Of a stretch of 64,000 bases of DNA, positions 1-11,200 are shown piece by piece (within the stretch, counting starts at the first letter, position 1; each line of letters begins with the position of its first letter). The stretch lies in the NCBI GenBank assembly GCA_001839685.1, contig MLAK01000582.1:39353-103352 (forward strand), written 5' to 3'. The notes under the pieces were generated by a model. The model was not told the origin of the DNA, ran no database searches, and was given only the letters and a program-made list of their open reading frames with translations. The stretch comes from Tritrichomonas foetus (taxonomy: Eukaryota > Parabasalia > Tritrichomonadida > Tritrichomonadidae). The translations under genes and the position numbers were made by a program.

Positions 1-285
1 AATTTGTAGTTTTGATACTAATTCGTCTTCGGGCTGAGAGAGGAGCGCGAGTGTACATTGAATAACGTACTTTTCTATGAAAAGTATAAGGTGAATTATA
101 TGGTGATTTCTCAAGGCGAAATCATCATTCAATTCATATTTGTTCACTCAAATTGTAGAATGAATCACTTTATCTCTAGATATTTGATGAGATGAGGTCC
201 AAAACAAGAGAATTCATGAAAAGAAAGTTTTTATATTTATTAAAATAATATATATATTTATAAATCCCAATTAATTTGAATCAAA
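1..285. other. Intergenic, 3' side of the transporter gene
   Basis: No gene is seen. The stretch contains GGTGAATT at about 90-97 followed by a second GGTGA about 10 bases on, the same doublet found upstream of the helicase and PUM3-like genes. It may belong to the promoter of a gene to the left of the window. Confidence 0.4.
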
Positions 286-1776
286 TTAATTTTCGTCTTG
301 TATAAGTGGTGCATCATTAATCACTTCTTCTTCTTCAGAGATTGATCTCTTCATGAATATCATCATTACACCTAAAATAAGATGACATGTTGATGAGATG
401 AAAAATGTTATCATTATTCCATTTTCATTCAGTTTCAGTAAAATTGGCATAGCAGATGCTGAAGCGATAATTGATCCAATTTGTGCTATTCCAAATGCGA
501 ATCCATATTTATCATTTCCAAACACATCAGAAACAAGTGCTGGTATCTGAGTAAGTCCAAATCCGAATGGAATTCCCATCATTGATAAAAAAACACCAAA
601 TAATTTTTCATCGTCTGTTGATTTATATAAAATTCCATTGGCTAAAGGAATCACACCAATCACTAGCCAAAATAGACCGAAACCTTTGTTCCTTGTGAAA
701 TTCGATGAAATATTTGTAGATTTGTTTGCATTAGTTGTATTTGCACTTGGTGAATTTGTGTCTGTTGTTAAAGTGCTTTCATTTTTAATTTCGATAGAAT
801 ATTTATTTTCTGGTGAAGCTGTTTTGTTACATTTTGCGATTAATAAATCTAAAATTGCTGATAAAGCAATTGTCATTATACAATTAATTACAGAAAATAC
901 AATTCCCCAATCAGATGCACCATTTGGATATCCTTTTCCATATAATTTCCAAACATGATCACCTGCTTCAAGAACAATCATTCCATCAAAAACAGTCACA
1001 AACATTCCAATCAAGAAAGTGTAGAGTTTTACATCTTTGAATAAATCCCACGACTTTTTTGATGGTTTGTTTCCAACTTGAGGGAAACCTCGATAGAAAA
1101 AGTAAGCTGATGGAGCACCAACTATAATCATCGAAATAACAACAATAGATACTAATTGAAAGGAGGAAAATACGCAATCTTCACCTTTACATTTAAATGC
1201 ATTCTTTCCAGCTTTATAAATTTCCAAAAACATGCCAAAAGATAAAGACAAAGACGCGCTAACAATTAAGCCACTTACTCCCTTGATTTTAGGTGGTGCC
1301 CTTGAGAAAACTAATTGAAGGCAGACGATAAAAAGGGAAGAACTACCAAAAGCCATAAGTAAATATAAAGTGATGAATAACCAAGAATAATCACCGCAAA
1401 AAGGAAGAGCTATATATGATGCTATAGTTAAAATAGCTGAAACTAACAATGTTATGTTTCCTCCAAAATGATCCATAAATATTCCCGCTGGTAAAGAAAG
1501 GTACATAATCATGACACCACCTGTAAGCATGAATGTACCAAGCCCATCCGAAATATTCAACGCTTTGATTATGGAATCGCGTTGTGATGGATATAAATTG
1601 ACTGAGCCTGTTGTAAGACCAGTCACAGCAAGAAAAACAACAGCTAAAATCCACTTGTAGAATGGAAGATTTTGAGTTGCTTGAGAATTATGTGCTGCTG
1701 TCTGGGATAGTAATCTTTCTTCCATGGTGGAACTATAGAAAAATTTTGAATGTATTGAATTCCTGGCATTTGCCAT
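286..1776 (-). CDS. Major facilitator superfamily transporter
   Basis: A polytopic membrane protein of about 496 residues that should move a small solute across a membrane; the substrate is unknown. The N-terminal half has a run of hydrophobic helices with a short loop containing GIFMDHFGG, which resembles the MFS loop between helices 2 and 3. A hydrophilic Asn/Thr/Ser-rich loop of about 60 residues separates the two six-helix bundles, as is usual for MFS. The C-terminal bundle is followed by an acidic tail. The reading frame is open upstream to 1800 but only through a TTG. The first ATG is at 1776 and another at 1725 (MEERLLSQ); no clear Inr decides between them. The general layout recalls SLC43/nodulin-like carriers, but that is only an impression. 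Confidence 0.8.
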   Translation of the reverse strand: MANARNSIHSKFFYSSTMEERLLSQTAAHNSQATQNLPFYKWILAVVFLAVTGLTTGSVNLYPSQRDSIIKALNISDGLGTFMLTGGVMIMYLSLPAGIFMDHFGGNITLLVSAILTIASYIALPFCGDYSWLFITLYLLMAFGSSSLFIVCLQLVFSRAPPKIKGVSGLIVSASLSLSFGMFLEIYKAGKNAFKCKGEDCVFSSFQLVSIVVISMIIVGAPSAYFFYRGFPQVGNKPSKKSWDLFKDVKLYTFLIGMFVTVFDGMIVLEAGDHVWKLYGKGYPNGASDWGIVFSVINCIMTIALSAILDLLIAKCNKTASPENKYSIEIKNESTLTTDTNSPSANTTNANKSTNISSNFTRNKGFGLFWLVIGVIPLANGILYKSTDDEKLFGVFLSMMGIPFGFGLTQIPALVSDVFGNDKYGFAFGIAQIGSIIASASAMPILLKLNENGIMITFFISSTCHLILGVMMIFMKRSISEEEEVINDAPLIQDEN

Positions 1777-2236
1777 TGAAAGAGAAGTAAAATAATTCAA
1801 TTAACCGTATCACATTGATGAAAGATTGAATGAGTTCATAGAAAATATTGTATGGCCCTTGTTCCTTATTTTCGCCTAATATCATAAGAAGGGATCTATC
1901 GCTGAAGAATGCGATAGCCAATAAAACTCACTAAGAAGTATTATTATTATCTTCTTATGATATATCTTTTGTTAGAATTATCGATTGATATCATCAAAGC
2001 TCTAATTTTGGATTACTACCATGTTTAAATTTGAAATTAATAGTTGCTATAGACAGATATCATAAAATAAAATAAAAAATCTGCTTCTCTTGATGAAAAC
2101 TGATTTGAACAATTTATATACAATTTTCATTAACTATTGATAAGAAAAAAGAGATACCATTGGCAATAGAAAGTTTATTCAAAATCTAATATTACTCATT
2201 TTATATATGCAAAACAATCTCCGAAATAACTTTGAA
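1777..2236. other. Intergenic between two minus-strand genes
   Basis: AT-rich spacer of about 460 bases holding the 3' end of the giant CH-domain gene and the promoter region of the transporter. No coding sequence, RNA gene or clear Inr is seen. Confidence 0.5.
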
Positions 2237-5200
2237 TTAAATTGCAGAAAGCTCAAATGTTTGCTTGGATTTGAGTTCTGGAGTAGGCCACATCATGACC
2301 AATGGATATTGGCCGCCAACATAAGTCACAACTTGGCCATTTTGTTTAGCATATATCATTCCATCTTTATAAACAAAGTGTTGATTATGTCTTCCATGAC
2401 ATGGGAAGAGATAAAATGGAGTTCCTTCTGGTGGGTTCCAATTGTAGTGATCTGCAACATCAAAAACTAATTCTTCTTTTTTAACACTGCTAATAATCGT
2501 GTCATGATCATTTTCACCAAACTTGAATAATTGGTAAATATTTCCTGGATTGTAATCTTCGATTGAAAGCTTCATTCCACATTCATTTAAGAGTCCTTGT
2601 TCGATAAATGTAATAGCCATATTCTTCCTTCTTGTTCCATTTCCTTCAACTGGCACCGAAATCTTGAAAGTGAATAATTTTCCAACGTATCTCTTATTAC
2701 CTCCTTCCATTGGGATTCCACGACAAATATGTGGCTCACCTCGAACAAGTTCTCTTGTATGTGTATGAAGATGTGTAGGATTACTTTGTGAACTGCTTCC
2801 ATCATTTCTTTGTTTCATTAAATCAACAAGTTTACTTTCTGCGTTGATTCTAGCTTCTTTCTCCTTTTGTACTGCTTTCTCAGCGGCTTCTCGTTTTAAT
2901 TTCTCTTGTTCTAAAAGTTTGTTGTCGTTCGATCGAGGTGATGAGTTTCCTCCTGAAGAAGTAGTCTTAAGTCTAACCAATTCTTTTTGAGCATCTTTAG
3001 CTGCGTTTTCTGCATTGATTCTAGCTTCTTTTTCATTTTGTGCAGCTTTTTCTGCTGCTTCTCGCTTTTGTCTTTCTAGTTCTAAAACATTTACATCAGA
3101 TGACCTCGGCGATGATGCTTTAAGACGATTAATTTCTTTTTCTGCTTCTTTAACAGCGTTTTCAGCATTAATTCTTGCTGTTCTTTCCTTCAAGACTGCT
3201 GTTTCAGCTGCTTCTCTCTTTGATCGTTCTAGTTCTAACTCATTTTTATTTGACAGAGGTCCTTTGGTTGATGATCCTGTGGACTGAGGATATAATTTCG
3301 GTGATAACTTCTTTAATTCTTCAATTTGTATCTCGAGGGCTTCTCTCTTTGCCTTTTCTTTGGCAAGTTCGTTTGTAAGTGAATCGACAATGTCATTATT
3401 ATGATCACCATCATTGTTAACTTGATCAAGATCAAGTTGAATATCACGTGATTGAACTTTTGGATTCATTGAGTTAGAGGATGAAGAAGAAGTTGTATTA
3501 TTCTTCTTGGTTGATAATCTACTTCCATTCTTTGGTGCCTTGGGCGATGGTTTTTGTTGATTTTGAATATCAGCAAGTTTGTTTTCGGCCGCTATTCTAG
3601 CGCTTCTTTCTTTAACAATTGCATTTTCTGCGGCTTCCCTTTTTCCACGCTCTAATTCGAAATCCTTGTCTCTAGTTGGTGATTTTGGTAATTGTGCAAG
3701 CTGCTTCTTCAATTCCTCTAATTGCTGCTCTAATGACTCTCTCTTAGATTTTTCACTTGCAAGATCATTGCGAAGATTTTCAATAATAGTTATATAGTAT
3801 TCATTGTCAGCATTACCATTATCGAATAATTGAATATCCCTGGTTTCAAGAACGGGTTTATTTGACTTTGATAATGGGGAGGAATTCTTTGGAGACAATC
3901 CTTTTCCTCCTTTAGATAAGGATGCTCTTTGTAGGTTTTGAAGTTCCGCAAGTTTGTTTTCGGCAACAATCCTGGCACTTCTTTCTTTAATGATCTCTTT
4001 TTCTGCATCTTCCAATTTCTGACGATCAGGAATACTACCTTTATTAGTTGAAGGAGCTTTTCCAGCAACTGAAGTTTTAGTCTTAAGTTCCTTGGTCAAA
4101 GCTTCATTCTTTGCTTTTTCTTCAGCAAGTTGTGTTTTAAGTTGTTCTAAGTCATCTGTATCTATGTTATCAATATCAAGTCTAATACCACGAGATATAA
4201 CTTCTGGATTTGTGTTTGCTATACCAGAAGATGTTTTAGTTCTTGTTCCTCGAGGGCTTGTTTTTCCAGATTCTTTCTTAGAAGTTTTTCCAAGAGGCAC
4301 TTTAGGTGACTTCGACAATTCTAAAAGTTTCGATTCAAGCTCTTTGATCGTTTTTTCGGAAGCAATTCGAACGGATTTTTCTTTAATAACAGCATTTTCT
4401 GCTGCTTCTCTCTTTTTGCGTTCATTGTCAAGTTCATTTTGGAGATTATTGTTGTTGGAGATTTTAGATAATTCGTTTATCTTTGAGTTTAAGGCACTTA
4501 TTTCCTTTTCTGCGATTTGACGTTTTTCTCTTTCACTTTCTAATTCTTTCCTGATTAGTTCGATGATTTCATTCGAAATATTGCCATTTTGCAAAGGATC
4601 TATCTTGAGTTTATTAGAAAGACTTTTTGTTTGTGATATGTATGGACCANTCTTNCCATTGGNNATGCCTTTGTTCNCAATCTTTAGATTCGATGAAAGA
4701 CTACATGTTGGTGATAAATGTGAAACATTCTTGCCATTGGATAAGCCTTTGTTCTCAATCTTTAGATTCGATGAAAGACTACATGTTGGTGATAAATGTG
4801 AAACATTCTTGCCATTGGATAAGCCTTTGTTCTCAATCTTTAGATTCGATGAAAGACTACATGTTGGTGATAAATGTGAAACATTCTTACTTGTTGGTGA
4901 TAATTTAGTATAAACTTTTTCTGCGTGTTCTCTTCGAGCTTTTTCATCATCTGCTCTTGATCTAAATTCTGCTGCATTTTTCTCTGCCGCCACTCTTGCT
5001 TTATTTTCAATATTTGCTTTTTCTTTGGCTTCTAGGAGTTCATTTTCCAAATCTTCTCTCTTTTGTCTTTCAATTTTCAGTTGTCTAGAAAGATCACGAT
5101 AGTCTTTGGTTTCTCTCCTCAATTTTTGAAGTTCATTTTCGGCATCTTCCCTCTTCTTTCTTTCCTTGGCTTCAAGCTCTGCTGATCTAGAAGCCATCTT

Positions 5201-8200
5201 TTGTGCCTGTTCTTTAGCACTTACCTCAAGAGCCAATTTACTCTCGACTTGTTTAATAGAAAACTTGGCGTTGTTTTCAGCTTGTTCTCTCTTCTTCTTT
5301 TCTTCTTCTAACCTCATAAGAGCCTCATCTAGTTGAGCTTTTTCAACAAGATTCGTTATGGACTGAGATGGAGCTTGAGGAGTTATTCCTTGTGTCCTTG
5401 GATTCTTTTGTGATGTTTGTGATCGTGATCCTTTTTGGGGTGCAGAACCGGAATCATTGAGATTGAGATCAACTCCACGTATTTCAATAGGTGGAATATT
5501 TTTCAGGCGCTTTAATTCGTTTTCTGCAAGTTCGCGTTGCTTTCTTTCTTCATTAAGCAATTTTTCATATTCTTCTCTCTTTTCTCTCTCCTGTCTTTCT
5601 CTTGCAAGAACTTCATTGATAGTTTTACCATTATTCTGCTTCTCAGATATTTGACGTTGAGCTAAATTACTGGTTTGTTGTTTTTTCAGTGCTTCGACTT
5701 CTTTGAATGCTTTTTCAAGTTCAGCTTCTTTCTTTTTGAGTTCTTCATGTTTCTTGATTCTTTCTGCTGCCTCAATTCTCTCGCGTTCAGCCTTTTGTCG
5801 TTTAGATCTTTCACGAGCTAGTTTTTGGGCTTTTTCTGCTGCTTCTCTTTCATCTCTTTCTTGAGCTTCTCTTCTTGCCCTTTCCACAAGATCTCTGCGT
5901 TCTCTTTCAGCAACATTTTGAGCAACTTTTTCGGCTTCTTCTCTGAGTTTCTTTTCTTTCCCGATCTGTTCTAATGCTTCGATGAGTTGTTTTTCGAGAT
6001 TTTTACGTTTGTTCTTTTCTACTTCAAGTGCAGCTTGTGAATGTGTGTTTTCAAGTTTCTTAATTTTGTCATTTAACTCTTTCAAAGTTTTTTCATATTC
6101 TGCAATCTTTGATTTGTGCGTTATTTCTCTCTTATCCGCCTCTTCCTGAATCTCTTTCAACTTTGATAATTGATCATAGGTTTTCTCGTAAGCTTCTTTG
6201 CAGGTAGTTAAGCGTTGATTGACCTTCTTATAATCAATTTCCAATTGAGCATATTGCTTCTTTAATGTATCCAATTCATTAGCTAAATATTTCGATGATG
6301 AATTGGAATCATTAAGTTTCTTTTCTATTGATTCTCTAAGAGCTTTTTCTTTGAGAATTTCATTGTTCAATTGTGTTTCTGAAGTTTTATTTGTCTTCGA
6401 TGCTTTATTGGCATCTGTCTTTAACCTCATATTTTCATTCTCTAATTGCTCTATTGTTTTCTTAAGGTTATTATTTTCTTTAGTAAGTTTAGTAAACAAT
6501 TGTTTTTGATCGCTCATTTCTTTTTCAATCTTAATTCTGAGTTCTTTTTCTTTCACAAGAACTATCTGCAATTCTCTATCGAGAGTCTGTTGATCAGTTT
6601 TCGAAGAAGAGCTTGAATTATCATTTTTCTTTTGATCAATCATCCTCTTCATTGCTTCATTCAGCTTTTTGTTATCTGCTTCCAATTCATTTAGTTTTAA
6701 TTGACACTTTTGCCGTTCACTTTCAGATTTTTCTAGTTTCTTCTTCAATTCATCGATTTCTTTTCCGAGCAATGTTGATTTGCTTTTGCATTCATTAACA
6801 GCTTTTTCATTGGCTGCACGAAGAGATTTCTCTTTTGCTAAGAGAGTTTCGGCTTCTTTGATTCTGTTATAGTCACCTTTTAATTTTTCTAATTGATCAG
6901 AAAGGTTATTAGCAATCTGTTTTTGTTCATCACATTGTTTTTCTGCTGCTTCAGTTTTGGATTTTTCGGCTTTAATAGCCTTTTGAGCTGCTTCTAATTT
7001 CTTTTTTTCTGATAGACTTGAATTCTTTAAATCCTCAATAGTTTTTTCAGCAGCTTCACGTTTATCTTTTTCTTGAGCAGCTAATTTATTAAGTGATTTG
7101 GCTTTGTCCTTTTCAGTTGCTAACTCTTTCTCTAACTCTTCTATCTTCGATCTTTCATAGGCAATTTCTTTCTCTAAAGATTCCCTGAGGGCTTTTTCTG
7201 CTGTGTTTGAATCAGATGACTGTGCTAAAGTATTTCTGATGTTTTCAAGTTCTTTCTCAATAGCTTCTCTTAGTTCTTTTTCTTGGTTTGCTGCATTTTC
7301 TGCATTTTCTCGTTTTGATTTTTCTTCTTCCACTATTCTTTCAGTAAGTTCTCTTTTAGATTTCTCATCTTCTATCGCTTTTTCAGAATTTTCACGTTTA
7401 GACTTTTCTTCTTCAATTTCTTTATCTTTTAATTCAGTTTTGCTTTTCTCTTCTTTTAATTCTTTTTGTAGTCTTTCAATTTCTTTCTCGGCTTCTTCTC
7501 TTTTAGATTTNNNNNNNNNNNNNNNNNNNNNNNNNNNNNNNNNNNNNNNNNNNNNNNNNNNNNNNNNNNNNNNNNNNNNNNNNNNNNNNNNNNNNNNNNN
7601 NNNNNNNNNNNNNNNNNNNNNNNNNNNNNNNNNNNNNNNNNNNNNNNNNNNNNNNNNNNNNNNNNNNNNNNNNNNNNNNNNNNNNNNNNNNNNNNNNNNN
7701 NNNNNNNNNNNNNNNNNNNNNNNNNNNNNNNNNNNNNNNNNNNNNNNNNNNNNNNNNNNNNNNNNNNNNNNNNNNNNNNNNNNNNNNNNNNNNNNNNNNN
7801 NNNNNNNNNNNNNNNNNNNNNNNNNNNNNNNNNNNNNNNNNNNNNNNNNNNNNNNNNNNNNNNNNNNNNNNNNNNNNNNNNNNNNNNNNNNNNNNNNNNN
7901 NNNNNNNNNNNNNNNNNNNNNNNNNNNNNNNNNNNNNNNNNNNNNNNNNNNNNNNNNNNNNNNNNNTTTTTCAGAATTTTCACGTTTAGACTTTTCTTCT
8001 TCAATTTCTTTATCTTTTAATTCAGTTTTGTTTCTCTCTTCTTTTAATTCTTTTTGTAGTTTTTCAATTTCTTCTTTCTTTAATTGTAAGTTCTTTTCAA
8101 ATTCCTCCATTTTTGCTTTACCATCAGCAATATCTTTCTCTAATTGATCTTTTATAGCTTTTTCAGCAGAATTTGAGTCTGAAGACTCGGATAACGCTTT

Positions 8201-11200
8201 CTTGAGTTTTTCTATTTCTTTCTCGGCTTCTTCTCTTTTAGATTTTTCAGTTTGAGCCTCTTTCTCTTGAGCTTCTCTTTTTTCTTTTTCATATTTCACT
8301 TCCTTTGTGAGTATTTCGTATTGTTCTTTAATAATAATCAATTCTTTTTCTAGCACCTCTTTTTGCTCTTTTTCTGTTCTAATAATTTCTTCAAATTTGG
8401 TAATTGTAATTCTGAGTTCGATGATCTCTTTTTCCACAATTTCTCTTTTAGTTTTCTCTTCAGTTTTTTCATTTTCAATGCTTTCTATTAGTTTCAATAA
8501 TTCTTCTAGTTGTGTTTCGGTTTCCTCTCTTTTGGTTTTCTCCGCGGCTGCAGCTTTTTCTGCGGCCTCACGAGATTCTTTTTCTTGAGAGCAATATGGG
8601 CATACTTTACTTTCATCATGTTTAAGATTATTCAGGAGTTCTTGAATCTTTTCTTCTGCAGTTTCTTTCAATTTCTTTTCGTCTTCTTCTCTCTTTTCTG
8701 CATCTTCTCTTTTTTGAATTTCTTCTGCTAATCTATTTTCAAATTCTTGCTTCATCTTTTCTAATTCATCATCATTGATATTGAGTTCAACATCTCGTGA
8801 AACAATTTCTGGTTCATCAGAAAATGCATTCTTGATTAAAGCAAGCTGAGAGCAAAGAATTCCTTCGTCAATCGGTTTCAATAAATCATCAGGATCAAAT
8901 AAGCATGGAATTCCATTGTCTTCAAGTACTTTACAGACAAGCTCTGCGTTTGCTTTATCATCATCTTTATGAAGTGACTTGAAATTAACTTGATCTGGAG
9001 CATATCCGTTAAGGTATGCACATAGAGCAAGTGGAACTTTCTTGAAGCCATGCAATTCTAAGTAATTTTTAATTTCATCATTAGCAAAATGCATCAGTTT
9101 TAATGATTCACTTGCACTTTCAATTTCTGGTGGTATTTCGCCTTCAATAGAATTCAGATATGAAGAATTGGCTTTAGAAATAGAATATTTTTGAATTAAA
9201 GTCGAAATTAAGCTAAATATTGATGTTGTGTTTTGTTGGGTTATTTTCTTTGCATTTACAATAGGACTAAATTTCGCTCCATCTCTCTTGAATAAGTTTA
9301 TTCCAGTTTCATTATTTTTAACCTTTTGAGTATCATTACTTGGATTTTGTTCAAATGATACATTATTTTTCGTAAGAATCTCAGACAGGATAACCAATAC
9401 AGTTCCATCATTGAGATCTTGTGTTACATCATCAATTGAAATTGAGCGCTGTGATATAATGGAATTTACCCATTTGGTATAATATTTAATTAAATTAGAA
9501 CGAAGGACACATTCTTTCTTGATTAAAGATATTTGTGTAATAAAAGCTCTTTCGTCAACAAGAGAGGCTAAATCATTAACATCTAAAACTGCAGGAACTC
9601 CGATTTCATTCATAACTTGGACGGCAACTTCTGAACATTTTCGATCATCAGTTTTATCTAATGATGAAAAGTTAACTTGTTGTGGTGCATATTCGTTCAA
9701 AATAGCGCATAATGCAAGCGGAATGGATTTAAATCCTCTTACTTCTGGATATTTTTGCACAATTGAATATGCCCATTCCAATAATTTTTGTGTACCGTTC
9801 CCATATTCCTCATTTTCATGTGAATCCAAAGAATTGGCTGAATCAATTGAATATTTTAATATCAAAGACCAAATCATGTTTAAGATCATTACAACATTTC
9901 GATTAATAATTTCAGTAGATTCGATTTGATCAATAAATGTAACTTTGTCATACTTAAACAAATTAACAGATAAATCAATATTTTGAGCCATTTGTTTTTC
10001 ATCTTTAGGTGCAATCTCCCATTTATTTTCGGGTATCAGATGAGTTAAAACTTCAGCAAGATTAACAAGAACTGTTCCATCATGAACATCCTTAGTAATA
10101 TCAGTAATGGTGATATTTCTTGAAGCAAGTTTGCTTTGAGTCCAGCGGGAAAACACTTTGATAAGTAGATTTCTGAACATAAACTCAGTCTTGATCAATG
10201 CAAGTTGTGCAGCAATAACTTTTTGATTTTCTAACTTTCCAAAATCTTCCCAGTCAAGAAGAAGAGGAATACCATTATTCGTGCATGTTTGACAAATGAG
10301 TTTAGATAAGGCTTTTTGATCATTCTTGTTAATTGAAACGTAATTGATTTGCTTTGGAACAAAAGTATCCAAAATGGCAACAAAAGCCAATGGTGTTGGT
10401 TTAAAATCATTAACCTCACTATATTTGTTTGTTGCTCTTTTTGCCCAAGCTAATAATTTTCCAGGTTCATCTAAATTTTGATCATTCGAATCTTTTTGAT
10501 TAATATCAAATGAATTTGCTGATTTTATAGAATATTTAACAATTAAAGACCAGAAAAGTTCAAGGATAACTTGAACATTTTTTTCAGTGATTCCCTTTCC
10601 TTCAACACTTTCATCAAAGGATACACCATCACGTTTGAATAATTCAATTGCTGTATTACAATTGTTAAGTTTTTGATCATCAGTTGTTGGTTTTGGTTCC
10701 CATTTTTGACTCATTTTTGTTAGAATTTCAGCTAAATTCATCATCACCGTACCATCATGAGTTTCTTTTGTAATATCTTCAACAAGAATATTCTTTGGTA
10801 ATAGTTTATTGCTTGTCCATCTGGAAAATACTTTAATGAGAATGTCATCATTTGATTCCTGGGAAGCCTGTTGTAGTAGTGGAGTAGGACCAGGACTTTG
10901 AATTGGTGTGAAAACTCCTATATTTCCAGCAGCAGAACTTGATGCTGAAATTCTTCTCTTGAATTCTTTCTTCATCATTGAAATTTGAGTACAGAGTGTC
11001 TTTTCATCGACTTGGCCAACAAGATCTTCCCAATCAAGAAGTATTGGTATACCAATTTTCTCACATGTATTGCAAACAAGCTTGGCGCACGCAGGAAGAT
11101 CAGTCCTATCTAATGTTCCAAAGTTTATCATATCTGGAACATAATTATTTAACAAAGCACAAAAAGCAACTGGCAATGGTTTGAAGTTTTCAACACCTTC

